Assembly (NCBI GenBank): GCA_004791255.1 | Contig: SRUQ01000006.1 | Location: 310,001-374,000, forward strand | Source: a bacterium M00.F.Ca.ET.205.01.1.1 | Lineage (GTDB): Bacteria > Pseudomonadota > Alphaproteobacteria > Rhizobiales > Rhizobiaceae | DNA: 64,000 nucleotides | Reading direction: 5' to 3' | Part shown: positions 43,693 through 52,113 of the stretch, piece by piece | How the letters are laid out: each line of letters starts with the position of its first letter | Numbering within the stretch: the first letter of the stretch is position 1 | Notes under the pieces: model-generated | Database searches by the model: none | What the model was told of the DNA's origin: nothing | The model's input: only the letters and a program-made list of their open reading frames with translations | Translations under genes and position numbers: made by a program

Positions 43693-45660
43693 ATGTCTAC
43701 TGCGATCACGCGGCTTTTCGTCTTGATTGCCCTGGCGGTCTTCTCCTCGCCCGCCATGGCGGATGCCGAAATCCACAAGGGCAGCCCCGGCGCCTGGATA
43801 GACCGCGTCGAGATTCCCAAGCCGGATCCGCGCTTTGACAGCCAGATCAGGAACGGCGTCTCGAATCTGGTGTCGGAATATCAGATCCGCCAGCAGCCCG
43901 GCGGCATCGAGGCGTTCGACCGCTATGCCTATAGAATCGTCGACCGCACCGGACTCGAGCGCGGCGCCGCGATCAATTTCGAGTTCGACCCGGCAACATC
44001 GCAGGTCACGATGAACTGGCTGAACATCATCCGCGATGGGGTGGTGATCGACCGGTTGCCCACCGCGACCTTCGACGTCTTCCGGCGCGAGAAGGACGCG
44101 GAGAAGGGCCTCTTCGACGGCTGGCTTACCGCCTACGTGAATGTCGACGATGTCCGCGTCGGCGACATCATCGACTACGGCAAGACCACAATCAGGACGC
44201 CGATCGTCGGCGCCGATCTGTTTTTCCACTCGATCTCCATGGCCTGGGACGAACCGGTCGCGCTCATTCGCGAAAAGGTGATTTGGCCGGCATCCCAGCC
44301 GCTGAACATCCGCCAGGTGCGAACCGACATCCAGCCGGTAATCAAGACCGACGGCGCATCGAAATCCTACATTTGGCAGAGCATCGCCCCTGCTCCGGTC
44401 AAGTCCGAAGAAAATCTGCCGGCGGATTTCCTGGCCTACCCGGCGATCCAGATCTCTTCGACAGCCAGTTGGCAGGACGTCGTCGATGCGATGCTGCCCT
44501 ACTATCGGCTCGATCAGGAGCTGCCGGCCGGATTCGCATCCAAGCTCGACGACATCGCCGCCAGATACGCCAGCCCGGAAGACCGGATGATCGAGGCCAT
44601 GCGGCTGGTGCAGGACAGCATCCGTTATGTGAGCCTGTCGATGGGCCGGGGCTCCTACATTCCGCGCAGTCCGGCCACCGTGATCGCCAGCGGCTTCGGC
44701 GACTGTAAGGACAAGGCGCTGCTGCTTGCCTCCAGCCTGCGCCGGCTTGGCGTTGAGGCGGAACCGGCCCTGACTGATCTCGACGACGGACTAGCACTCG
44801 GCGACATGCTTCCGACGATCCGCGCCTTCGACCACGTCATCGTCAGGGCGGTAATCAAAAGCCAGACATACTGGATCGATGCGACCAACTATCTGCAGGG
44901 CGGCAGGGCCGAGAATCTCATCCCGCCCGACTATGGCTTTGCCTTGCCTGTTGTCGCCGGCAGCGCGCAGATGGAAAGGATCGAACGCAAGGAGCTGTTC
45001 CAGCCGACCACCTTCGTCAGCGAGGCGTTCGACTTTCCAAAAGCCAAGGGCGGGGCGCTCAAGCTGACGGTCAGCACGACCTATCGGGATGGCGATGCCG
45101 ATAGCATGCGATACAGGCTGGTTTCGCAATCCACCTCCAAGCTCGCCGACGACTATCTCCAGTACTACAACCGCCAGTACCCGGGAATGACGAGCCTGGC
45201 ACCGATGTCGACAAGCGACGATCGTGACCACAATGTCGTCACGACGCAGGAAACCTACGAGCTGCCGGCCGAGGCGCTCGACGCTGACGATCTCGCCAAG
45301 AATTTCCCGCTGAAAGCTGATGTCGGCATTGGCAATCTTCCCCAGCCGGACATGGTCGGCAGGATCGGACCGGTCTGGCTCGGCAACCAGATGTTCAAGC
45401 GCCATCAATGCATCGTCAGGAACCTGAAGGCGAAATTTGCCGGGCCCGAGAAATCAGACGACGTGATCACGCCCTATGTCGCCTTCAAGGCACGCTGGTC
45501 GAGCACGCCCACCGAGTTCCAGGTCGACTGGTTTCTCAAGACGATCGGCGATCGGGTTCCCGCCAAGGACATCGGCTCCTACCTCAGGTCGCGAAACAGG
45601 ATGAGCAACAACGCCGCCTGGAACTACAACTTCGCCTACGTCGAAGCCGAGGCGAATTGA
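43693..45660 (+). CDS. Exported DUF3857 and transglutaminase-like domain protein
   Basis: This 655-residue product has a signal peptide ending AMADAE. The DUF3857 beta domain follows (about 30-250). A transglutaminase-like domain (about 290-410) has the catalytic Cys in SGFGDCKDKALLL, a His in FDHVIV and an Asp in WIDATN, a complete triad. A beta-rich C-terminal third follows. Such proteins act on peptides or cell-wall-linked chains; the substrate is unknown. The ATG at 43693 is preferred over the GTG at 43681, whose extra four residues add nothing. It is convergent with the ABC exporter gene. Confidence 0.88.
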   Translation: MSTAITRLFVLIALAVFSSPAMADAEIHKGSPGAWIDRVEIPKPDPRFDSQIRNGVSNLVSEYQIRQQPGGIEAFDRYAYRIVDRTGLERGAAINFEFDPATSQVTMNWLNIIRDGVVIDRLPTATFDVFRREKDAEKGLFDGWLTAYVNVDDVRVGDIIDYGKTTIRTPIVGADLFFHSISMAWDEPVALIREKVIWPASQPLNIRQVRTDIQPVIKTDGASKSYIWQSIAPAPVKSEENLPADFLAYPAIQISSTASWQDVVDAMLPYYRLDQELPAGFASKLDDIAARYASPEDRMIEAMRLVQDSIRYVSLSMGRGSYIPRSPATVIASGFGDCKDKALLLASSLRRLGVEAEPALTDLDDGLALGDMLPTIRAFDHVIVRAVIKSQTYWIDATNYLQGGRAENLIPPDYGFALPVVAGSAQMERIERKELFQPTTFVSEAFDFPKAKGGALKLTVSTTYRDGDADSMRYRLVSQSTSKLADDYLQYYNRQYPGMTSLAPMSTSDDRDHNVVTTQETYELPAEALDADDLAKNFPLKADVGIGNLPQPDMVGRIGPVWLGNQMFKRHQCIVRNLKAKFAGPEKSDDVITPYVAFKARWSSTPTEFQVDWFLKTIGDRVPAKDIGSYLRSRNRMSNNAAWNYNFAYVEAEAN

Positions 45661-45673
45661 AGCCGGAACGGGC

Positions 45674-47473
45674 CTACTCGGCCGCGCCCCTGAAGGCGCT
45701 GGCGCCGGTTTCGAACTGCAGCTTGGCGAGCCTGGCATAGATGCCGCCCTTGGCGACCAGGCTCTGGTGCGTGCCTTCCTCGACGATACGCCCGCCATCC
45801 ATGACCAGGATGCGGTCCGCCTTCAGCACCGTTGCCAGCCGGTGCGCAATGACGATGGTGGTGCGGCCCCGCATCAGCCGCTCCAGCGCCGTCTGCACCA
45901 GCGTCTCGCTTTCGGCGTCGAGCGCCGAGGTCGCCTCGTCGAGCAGCAGGATCGGCGCGTCGCGCAGGATGGCGCGGGCGATCGCCATGCGCTGGCGCTG
46001 GCCGCCGGACAGCGTCACGCCGCGCTCGCCGACCTGGCTGTCATAGCCCTTGTCGAGCTTGAGGATGAATTCATCGGCCAGCGCGTCCTTCGCCGCCGCT
46101 TCGATCTCGGCGTCGCTGGCGCCAGGCCGGCCGAAACCGATATTGTCGCGGGCGCTCGCCGCGAAAATGGTAACGTCCTGCGGCACGATGGCGATACGCT
46201 GCCTTATCGCCGCCGGATCGGCCTCGCGCACATCGACGCCGTCGATTGCGATACTGCCGGTCTCGGGATCGTAGAAGCGCAGGATCAGCGAGAAGACGGT
46301 GCTTTTCCCCGCCCCCGAAGGGCCGACGATCGCCACCGTCTCACCGGGCTTGACCGAAAAACTCAGGCCATGGACGGCGGCGCGGTCCGGCCGTGCCGGA
46401 TAGGAGAAGGACACGTCGTCGAAAAGGATGGCGCCCTTGCTCGCCGCCGGCAGCGGCTTCGGCTCGGCGGGAGCCTGGATGGCCGGCGTCTCGGCCAGGA
46501 TCTCGGTCAATCGTTCGGCAGCACCCGCTGCCTGGGCAAGTTCGCCCCAGACTTCCGACAACGCGCCGAGCGCGCCGGCTGCGAACACCGAATAGAGCAG
46601 GAACTGGCCGAGCGTGCCCGGCGATATCGTGCCTTCGAGCACGTCGCGCGAGCCGAACCACAGCACCGCCACGACGGACGAGAAGATGGTGAAGATGGCA
46701 AAGAAGGTGAGGAAGGAGCGCGCGAAGATCGAGGCGCGCGCCGCCTCGAAAGCCGCCTCCACCGCGCCGGAGAAATGGCCTGTGACAAGCTGTTCATTGG
46801 TGAAGGCCTGCAAGGTGCGCACCGCGCCGATCTGCTCGCTGGCATAGGCGGTGGCGTCGGCAAGCGTGTCCTGCGCCTGCCTGGACTTGCGCCGCACGGA
46901 GCGGCCGAAGGCGACCAGCGGCAGCACGATCACCGGTATTGCCGCGATGACCAGGCCCGACAGTTTCGGGCTGGTGACGACCATCATCGCCAGAGCGCCA
47001 AGGCCGAGGATGACATTGCGCAGCGCCACCGAAGCCGTGGCGCCGACCGCCGACTTGACCTGCGTGGTGTCGGCGGCCAGCCGCGACACGATCTCGCCCG
47101 ACTGAGCGCTGTCGAAGAAGGACGGCGACAGCGTCGTCACATGGGCAAAAACGTCGCGCCGGATATCGGCCACGACACGTTCGCCGAGCGTGATGACGAA
47201 ATAGTAGCGGCCGGCCGAGGCTGCCGCCAACAGGGCCGCCATCGCCACCAGCGCCGCGAAATATTCGGCGATGAAGGTGGTGTTGGCCGCGGAAAAACCG
47301 TGGTCGATCATGCGCCGCACGGCCAGCGGCAGCGCCAGCGTCGTCGACGCCGCGATGACCAGCGAGATGAGGGCGCCGACGACCAGGGTGCGATATCCAG
47401 TGATATAGGGGAACAGACGCCTGAGCGGCTTGAGCGAGCGCCTGCGCCCGTCTGCGCTGCTTGATTGCGCCAT
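45674..47473 (-). CDS. ABC-type exporter, fused permease and ATPase
   Basis: This 599-residue half-transporter has six membrane segments (about 22-320). The nucleotide-binding domain has Walker A VGPSGAGKST, a Q-loop in IVPQDVTIFAA, signature TLSGGQRQRMAIA, Walker B ILLLDEATSALDA and a switch His in VIAHRLATV. The pattern is that of the MsbA/LmrA-like lipid or drug exporters, so two copies should pair. The ATG at 47473 follows AGAGGAAAC. No substrate-binding gene is near. The cargo is unknown. Confidence 0.92.
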   Translation of the reverse strand: MAQSSSADGRRRSLKPLRRLFPYITGYRTLVVGALISLVIAASTTLALPLAVRRMIDHGFSAANTTFIAEYFAALVAMAALLAAASAGRYYFVITLGERVVADIRRDVFAHVTTLSPSFFDSAQSGEIVSRLAADTTQVKSAVGATASVALRNVILGLGALAMMVVTSPKLSGLVIAAIPVIVLPLVAFGRSVRRKSRQAQDTLADATAYASEQIGAVRTLQAFTNEQLVTGHFSGAVEAAFEAARASIFARSFLTFFAIFTIFSSVVAVLWFGSRDVLEGTISPGTLGQFLLYSVFAAGALGALSEVWGELAQAAGAAERLTEILAETPAIQAPAEPKPLPAASKGAILFDDVSFSYPARPDRAAVHGLSFSVKPGETVAIVGPSGAGKSTVFSLILRFYDPETGSIAIDGVDVREADPAAIRQRIAIVPQDVTIFAASARDNIGFGRPGASDAEIEAAAKDALADEFILKLDKGYDSQVGERGVTLSGGQRQRMAIARAILRDAPILLLDEATSALDAESETLVQTALERLMRGRTTIVIAHRLATVLKADRILVMDGGRIVEEGTHQSLVAKGGIYARLAKLQFETGASAFRGAAE

Positions 47474-47679
47474 CACAGTGTTTCCTCTGGCCGCCTTCCG
47501 CCTGTGCGCCTCAATATGCGCTTGCCGCGGCCTTGTGATTCAATTCCGGCTGATGTATAGGCTCGCCGACCGTTTTAGAAGCCGTGGCTCCTCAATAGCT
47601 GCGGCTTCGAGTTTTAAAAAGGGGCGCATCGACGCAGGTCTATGCCCGTCAGCCGCGCCGGCAAGCCAGGAACAGAGCC

Positions 47680-47901
47680 ATGAAGACCGATATCCATCCC
47701 GACTACCACACCATCAAGGTCGTCATGACCGACGGCACCGAATACTCGACCCGTTCGACCTGGGGCAAGGAAGGCGATACGATGAACCTCGATATCGACC
47801 CGACCACCCACCCGGCCTGGACCGGCGGCCAGCAGACCCTGCTCGACCGCGGCGGTCGCCTGTCGAAGTTCAAGAAGCGCTTCGAAGGCTTCGGCATCTA
47901 A
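47680..47901 (+). CDS. rpmE: 50S ribosomal protein L31
   Basis: This 73-residue product starts MKTDIHPDYHTIKVVMTDG and contains the RSTWGKEGDTMNLDIDPTTHPAWTGG signature in parts; it ends KKRFEGFGI. The zinc-binding Cys residues of the C+ form are absent, so it is the zinc-independent type. A strong terminator follows at 47923. The gene stands between the ABC exporter (divergent) and a TetR gene (convergent). Confidence 0.96.
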   Translation: MKTDIHPDYHTIKVVMTDGTEYSTRSTWGKEGDTMNLDIDPTTHPAWTGGQQTLLDRGGRLSKFKKRFEGFGI

Positions 47902-47922
47902 GCCAGGCCACCTGCAGAATGC

Positions 47923-47950
47923 AAAAAACCCGCCTTGCGGCGGGTTTTTT
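47923..47950 (+). terminator. Terminator of rpmE, probably bidirectional
   Basis: ACCCGCC at 47928-47934 and GGCGGGT at 47939-47945 around TTGC, then six T. The A tract before the stem gives a T tract for the TetR gene on the minus strand. Confidence 0.9.
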
Positions 47951-47980
47951 GTTGCCTGTGCTTCGCGCACGAAAGCTCTC

Positions 47981-48619
47981 TCAGGTCAGCAATTCCCGCA
48001 GCGCCATGCGCTTGTAAGCGGCGACCAGCCTGTCGCCCTCCTGCCGGTCGACCGAGATCGCCAGCCGCACCGCGGCCTCGCCCATCTGCCAGACCAGGAA
48101 CGCTGTCGTCTCCAGGGCGATAGGATCGGCGCCGGGCCTCAGTCGCTTGAGCACGGCCGTGAGGAATTCGGCATTGGCCCGACTGTCGGCGAGTTCGAGC
48201 TGGCGAAGCGCCTTGTCGGCCTGCGTGCCCGACCAGATGTCGCGCATCACCGGCTCGGCCAGGAACAGCCCGTAATAGATATCGACCAGCTCCGAGAACG
48301 CCCGGCCCAGACCTTCGGCGTCGCTGACGTCTTTCAACGCCGCCGAAATGCAGGCCTGGCTTTCGGCGGTATAACGCTCGGCCAGCGCCCAGACGATCGC
48401 CCGCTTGTCGGGAAAGAACTGGTAGAGCGACCCGATGGACACCCCTGCCCGTTCCGCCACCTCGCCCATACGCATGGCGTCGCTGCCTTGCTCGGCGATC
48501 AACGCCGAGGCGGCGCCAAGCATGCGCTCGACCCGTTCGCGGCTGCGCTGCTGGCTCGGCGCCCGGCGTGGCGAGGCAATCTGCTCTTGCGGTGAAACCG
48601 GCGCTGCGGCGTCTTCCAT
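47981..48619 (-). CDS. TetR-family transcription regulator
   Basis: This 212-residue product has an HTH (MRMGEVAERAGVSIGSLYQFF) at about residues 50-72. The C-terminal ligand domain is helical. It is divergent from the DUF1772 gene across 185 bases that contain an inverted repeat (48682-48696), so repression of that gene is likely. The N-terminal 25 residues are Pro/Ser-rich. The ligand is unknown. Confidence 0.92.
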   Translation of the reverse strand: MEDAAAPVSPQEQIASPRRAPSQQRSRERVERMLGAASALIAEQGSDAMRMGEVAERAGVSIGSLYQFFPDKRAIVWALAERYTAESQACISAALKDVSDAEGLGRAFSELVDIYYGLFLAEPVMRDIWSGTQADKALRQLELADSRANAEFLTAVLKRLRPGADPIALETTAFLVWQMGEAAVRLAISVDRQEGDRLVAAYKRMALRELLT

Positions 48620-48681
48620 GGCTGTCTCCAGGCAAAATCGCTTGACTCACAAAATACGAGGGTTTATCACGTTTTGCAAAT

Positions 48682-48696
48682 ATGAGGATTACTCAT
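48682..48696. promoter_or_regulatory. Candidate TetR operator
   Basis: ATGAG and CTCAT flank GATTA. It lies 62 bases before the TetR ATG and 109 bases before the DUF1772 ATG. The surrounding segment 48640-48705 is clearly A+T-rich, as promoters in this region are. Confidence 0.45.
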
Positions 48697-48804
48697 GTTT
48701 TGGGTTGAGGAACTCGAAATCAAGGCGCGTGCTTGGCCGGGCGCCCAAGGACTTCTCCGCCCACGCAACCGAAACCGCCGCAACCGGCATCTGGAGCAAC
48801 TGAG

Positions 48805-49281
48805 ATGATCAAGCTTCTTCCCACCCTCACCTTCATTGCCGCGATCGGCTCGGGCGTCGTCGGCGGCGTGTTCTTCGCCTTTTCCAACTTCGTCATGGCC
48901 GCACTTGCCCGGCTGCCCGTCCCCAGCGGAATCGCTGCGATGAACTCGATCAACGTCACGGTCATCACCCCGACGTTCATGACGGCGCTGTTCGGCACCG
49001 GGCTGATCTGCCTGGTGCTTATCGCCGCCGCTCTCATGGGCTGGAGCCAGTCCAGCTCGTACTGGCTGCTGGCCGGCGCGGTGATATACCTGATCGGCAA
49101 CCCGATCGTGACCATGGTCTTCAACGTGCCGCTCAACGATGCGCTCGCCGCGGTCGATCCGGAAAGCGCCAACGGCGCCGCCGTGTGGGCGAACCATCTG
49201 AGCCAATGGGTGATGTGGAACCACGTCCGCACCATCACCGCCATCGTGGCAATGGCCTGCTTCATCTTCGCATTGCTCTAA
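48805..49281 (+). CDS. DUF1772 membrane protein
   Basis: This 158-residue product has four membrane helices. The family residues are FFAFSNFVMAALARLP (N half), NPIVTMVFNVPLNDALAAVDP (the conserved N-x-P-x-N-x-x-L region) and HLSQWVMWNHVRTITA (W-x3-N-H-x-R). Relatives are often next to TetR genes, as here. Function is unknown. It starts at 48805 behind CTGGAGCAA. A long hairpin repeat begins 18 bases past the stop. Confidence 0.9.
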   Translation: MIKLLPTLTFIAAIGSGVVGGVFFAFSNFVMAALARLPVPSGIAAMNSINVTVITPTFMTALFGTGLICLVLIAAALMGWSQSSSYWLLAGAVIYLIGNPIVTMVFNVPLNDALAAVDPESANGAAVWANHLSQWVMWNHVRTITAIVAMACFIFALL

Positions 49282-49298
49282 AGGCGCTTGGCACGCAA

Positions 49299-49440
49299 AG
49301 CTGCGTTGAGATTCAGGTCAGGCCGAGCCGAAAGTGGTGGCTTCTGAGAACCGGAGCGGAGCGTACTTGAAGTACGTGAGCACCGGAAGCGCAGGAAGCC
49401 ACGGCTTGCAGGCCGGCCTCACCTGAATATCAATGCAGCT
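49299..49440. repeat. Long hairpin repeat, copy 1 (142 bp)
   Basis: The two ends are nearly complementary over 27 bases (AGCTGC ... TTGAGATTCAGGTCAGGCC against GGCCTCACCTGAATATCAA ... GCAGCT). Inside, GTGGCTTC pairs with GAAGCCAC and, at the tip, GTACTT with AAGTAC. GAACCGGAGCG and GCACCGGAAGCG are internal near-repeats. It matches the element at 60865-61010. It sits between the DUF1772 and SelW-like genes and includes the last base of the latter's stop region. Confidence 0.8.
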
Positions 49441-49733
49441 TAACCCTTGCGGTCGGCATGGCCAAGATCGCGATCAGGGTCGATAACGTCGCGAACCAGT
49501 TGCTTCAACTTGGCCGCGTCGGGAAAGCCGCCGTCGCGCTTGCGGTCCCAGACCAGCGTCTCGTTGCAGGAAATGGTGAAGATGCCGCCGGTGCCGGGCA
49601 CCAGCGTCACCTCGCCGAGATCGGTGCCGAAGGTGGAGAGCAGCTCCTGCGCCATCCAGCCGGCGCGTAGCAGCCACATGCACTGCGTGCAATAGGTGAT
49701 GCGGATGGTGGGCAGAGGGGTCGTCTCGCTCAT
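49440..49733 (-). CDS. SelT/SelW/SelH-family (Rdx) protein, Cys form
   Basis: This 97-residue product has a thioredoxin-like small fold with the redox motif ITYCTQCMWLLRA, a C-x-x-C in place of the Cys-Sec of selenoproteins. GTGGIFTISCNETLVWDRK and GFPDAAKLKQLVRD complete the family pattern. It probably handles thiol redox; the partner is unknown. The ATG at 49733 is used. It is 22 bases downstream of yebC, so co-transcription is likely. Its stop touches the repeat at 49299-49440. Confidence 0.92.
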   Translation of the reverse strand: MSETTPLPTIRITYCTQCMWLLRAGWMAQELLSTFGTDLGEVTLVPGTGGIFTISCNETLVWDRKRDGGFPDAAKLKQLVRDVIDPDRDLGHADRKG

Positions 49734-49755
49734 CCGGATTGAGTTCCCTGGCCGA

Positions 49756-50505
49756 TCACGCCGCGCTGAGCTTGGCCATGGTCTCGTCGTCGACCTCGAA
49801 GTTGGCGTAGACGCTTTGCACGTCGTCGTCATCCTCGAGCGTCGCAACCAGCTTCATCAGCGACTGCGCCCGCTCTTCGTCGACCGGCACGTTGTTCTGC
49901 GGCTGCCAGATCGGCTTCACCGATTCCGCTTCGCCAAGCGAGGCTTCCAGCGCCTTCGACACGTCGCCCATGCTCTCGAAGCCGCAATAGATGGTGTGGC
50001 CTTCCTCGTCGGTTTCCACATCGTCGGCGCCGGCATCGATCGCCGCATCCATCACCTTGTCGGCGCTGCCGACTGACGCCGGATAGTAGATTTCGCCAAC
50101 CCGGTTCCACATGAACGACACCGAGCCGGTTTCGCCGAGCGCGCCGCCGGCCTTGGTGAAGGCGGCCCGCACGTTCGATGCGGAACGGTTGCGGTTGTCG
50201 GTCAACGCCTCGACGATCAGCGCCACGCCGCCGGGGCCATAGCCCTCGTAGCGCACCGCTTCGTAATTCTCGGCATCGCCCATCGACGCCTTGTTGATGG
50301 CGCGCTGGATGTTGTCCTTGGGCATCGACACCGCCTTGGCGTTCTGCACCGCAAGGCGCAGCCGCGGGTTCATCGATACATCTGGTGTTCCGCTCTTGGC
50401 GGCGACGGTGATTTCGCGCGCCAGCTTGGAAAACATTTTCGATCGCACCGCGTCCTGACGGCCCTTGCGGTGCATGATGTTCTTGAACTGTGAATGGCCA
50501 GCCAT
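49756..50505 (-). CDS. yebC: YebC/PmpR-family protein
   Basis: This 249-residue product starts MAGHSQFKNIMHRKGRQDA, the family signature. It has the three-domain layout with GYGPGGVALIVEALTDNRNR in the middle and an acidic C terminus (EDDDDVQSVYANFEVDDE). Members bind DNA as regulators or help the ribosome at difficult sequences. The ATG at 50505 is clear; the frame before it is unused. A structured leader (50529-50574) lies upstream. Confidence 0.95.
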   Translation of the reverse strand: MAGHSQFKNIMHRKGRQDAVRSKMFSKLAREITVAAKSGTPDVSMNPRLRLAVQNAKAVSMPKDNIQRAINKASMGDAENYEAVRYEGYGPGGVALIVEALTDNRNRSASNVRAAFTKAGGALGETGSVSFMWNRVGEIYYPASVGSADKVMDAAIDAGADDVETDEEGHTIYCGFESMGDVSKALEASLGEAESVKPIWQPQNNVPVDEERAQSLMKLVATLEDDDDVQSVYANFEVDDETMAKLSAA

Positions 50506-50528
50506 GGCACCCCTGTCGTGTTCGGCTA

Positions 50529-50574
50529 GAGCATCCGCGGCGAGGTGCATGACCTCGTCTTTTGCAAAATGCTC
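50529..50574 (-). promoter_or_regulatory. Nested stem in the yebC leader
   Basis: GAGCAT at 50529-50534 pairs with ATGCTC at 50569-50574. Inside, CGAGGT at 50541-50546 pairs with ACCTCG at 50552-50557. It lies 24-69 bases before the yebC ATG. Further up, CGTCC/GGACG (about 50607-50619) adds a third stem. The whole stretch resembles a repeat unit more than an operator. Confidence 0.4.
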
Positions 50575-50738
50575 GAATTCAAAATTTCAGAACGTCCCTG
50601 ATGCGTCCGGAGGACGTACGGCGTTCTCTGTCGGAATGGCCGGCTTATAAATAAATCGGCTCAATTCGTCCAGCGCGCCGTGCCGCGGGCCAATCAACGC
50701 GCCGCCTTTCCCCGCAGGTCGGCGATTTCCGGCAGCGA

Positions 50739-51062
50739 TTATCCTTCCAGATCGGACTTCAGGCGATCAATGATGCTCAGCGCATGGCCGGCATATTGGC
50801 TGATCCAGCGGTCGTGGATCTGCTTGATCGGCAGCGCGTTGAGGTGGTTCCAGCGCTCGCGCCCCTCACGGCGCGCCACAATCAAGTCGGCCTCCTCCAG
50901 CACCTTGAGATGCAGCATGACGGTGCAGCGGTCGATATCGGAAAAAGCTTCGCACAACATGCCCGTGGTCTTTGGCGCGTCTTTCAACTGATCCAGCATT
51001 TCGCGCCGACGCGGATGTGCCAGCGCCTTGAAAACATTGTCATCTTGCGGTTGGCTTGACAT
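50739..51062 (-). CDS. ArsR-family transcription regulator
   Basis: This 107-residue product is a winged HTH: VFKALAHPRRREMLDQL, GMLCEAFSDIDRCTVMLHLKVLEEADLIVARREGRE in sections. The usual ELCVCDL metal site of arsenic sensors is missing, so it is the metal-independent branch that often controls a divergent SRPBCC gene. Its start codon overlaps a perfect 20-base palindrome (51061-51080), which implies autorepression. Divergent from the SRPBCC gene at 51114. Confidence 0.93.
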   Translation of the reverse strand: MSSQPQDDNVFKALAHPRRREMLDQLKDAPKTTGMLCEAFSDIDRCTVMLHLKVLEEADLIVARREGRERWNHLNALPIKQIHDRWISQYAGHALSIIDRLKSDLEG

Positions 51063-51080
51063 GTTATATTTCTATAACAT
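51061..51080. promoter_or_regulatory. Perfect 8-bp-arm palindrome, operator for arsR and the SRPBCC gene
   Basis: ATGTTATA at 51061-51068, TTTC, TATAACAT at 51073-51080. It begins inside the arsR start codon and ends 33 bases before the SRPBCC ATG. The TATA arms would cover a -10 region of the plus-strand promoter (TTGACA at 51056-51061 could be its -35, with a short spacer). Confidence 0.75.
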
Positions 51081-51113
51081 ATCTTTTCGACAGGCAAGGA
51101 AGGAGTTGTGGAT

Positions 51114-51596
51114 ATGTCCCTTGGATTCAGGATTTCCGGGCGCATCGGCAAGCCGGTCGCCGATGTCTTCGACGCCGTCGTCAACCCGACGAAGCTCAGT
51201 GGCTACTTCACCACCATCGGCGGCGCCTCGGCTCCGCTGGTCGCCGGCACCACCGTGACCTGGTGGAAGACGGTGCCGGTCGAGGTCGACGAGGTGACGA
51301 AGGACAGCCGCATCGTGCTGCGCTGGGACGCGACCGACGCTGACGGCAAGCCCGACTACAAGACCCGCATCGAGATGACCTTCGAGCCGCTGGACGATGG
51401 CGGCACTTTCGTCACCATTGCCGAGAGCGGATGGCGCGAAGGCGAGGTCGGACTGAAGAAATCCTTCCTCAACTGCGAGGGCTGGTCGCAGATGCTGGCC
51501 TGCATGAAGGCCTATGTCGAATACGGCATCAACCTGCGCGACGGCTACTACCGCAGCGAGATCAAGGACGAACCCGCCAACGAGACCAACATCTGA
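51114..51596 (+). CDS. SRPBCC/AHSA1-type ligand-binding protein
   Basis: This 160-residue product has the helix-grip fold: GRIGKPVADVFDAVVNPTKLS at the start, a central beta-sheet (TTVTWWKTVPVEVDE, RIEMTFEPLDDGGTFVTI) and a long C-terminal helix (CEGWSQMLACMKAYVEYG). It is unlikely to be an enzyme; relatives bind hydrophobic ligands. The ATG at 51114 is better spaced from AAGGAAGGAG than the GTG at 51108. It heads a two-gene unit with the VOC gene, opposite the ArsR gene. Confidence 0.88.
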   Translation: MSLGFRISGRIGKPVADVFDAVVNPTKLSGYFTTIGGASAPLVAGTTVTWWKTVPVEVDEVTKDSRIVLRWDATDADGKPDYKTRIEMTFEPLDDGGTFVTIAESGWREGEVGLKKSFLNCEGWSQMLACMKAYVEYGINLRDGYYRSEIKDEPANETNI

Positions 51597-51616
51597 GCAG
51601 AACAACGGAGCCAGAA

Positions 51617-51979
51617 ATGAACGCTAAAATCACCGGCGGCATCAACATCGCCATGAAGGTACCGCCGCACCAGTATGAGGCAACGATCGCCTTCTACCGC
51701 GACGTCGTCGGCCTGAAGCCATTCACCGCCAAGGCGCCCGCCATCGGCTTCGAACTCGGCCCTGTCAGGCTGTGGATCGATGAGGCGCCGATGATGAGCC
51801 AGGCCGAAATCTGGCTGGAACTCTTCACGGAGGATTTTCCGGCCGCGGCCGCGCACCTCGCTGATGTGGGCGTCGCGCGTTGCGATGCCGTTGAGCCCTT
51901 GGGAGAGGGCTTTCGCGGCGGCTGGATCACCAGCCCGGCCAGCATCGTTCACATGCTGCGCGAACCCGACGCCTGGTGA
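51617..51979 (+). CDS. VOC/glyoxalase-superfamily protein
   Basis: This 120-residue product has one vicinal-oxygen-chelate module of two beta-alpha-beta halves: PPHQYEATIAFYRDVVGLKPF and IGFELGPVRLWIDE, then WLELFTEDFPAAAAHL and GGWITSPASIVHML. Metal-ligand positions (His, Glu) are only partly present, so it may be a binding protein. It follows the SRPBCC gene by 20 bases, in the same ArsR-controlled unit. No specific substrate can be named. Confidence 0.85.
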   Translation: MNAKITGGINIAMKVPPHQYEATIAFYRDVVGLKPFTAKAPAIGFELGPVRLWIDEAPMMSQAEIWLELFTEDFPAAAAHLADVGVARCDAVEPLGEGFRGGWITSPASIVHMLREPDAW

Positions 51980-52113
51980 ACATCTCGGGCTTGAGCCCAA
52001 TTCCCGGCGGGGCTTCCGGAATATCTCAGATGTCAATCTCGCCGCCAGGCAGACAGCCAGCCTGGCCAGTTGATCGCGCTTACCCTGGCTGAGCTCTTTG
52101 CTGACGACGACAC

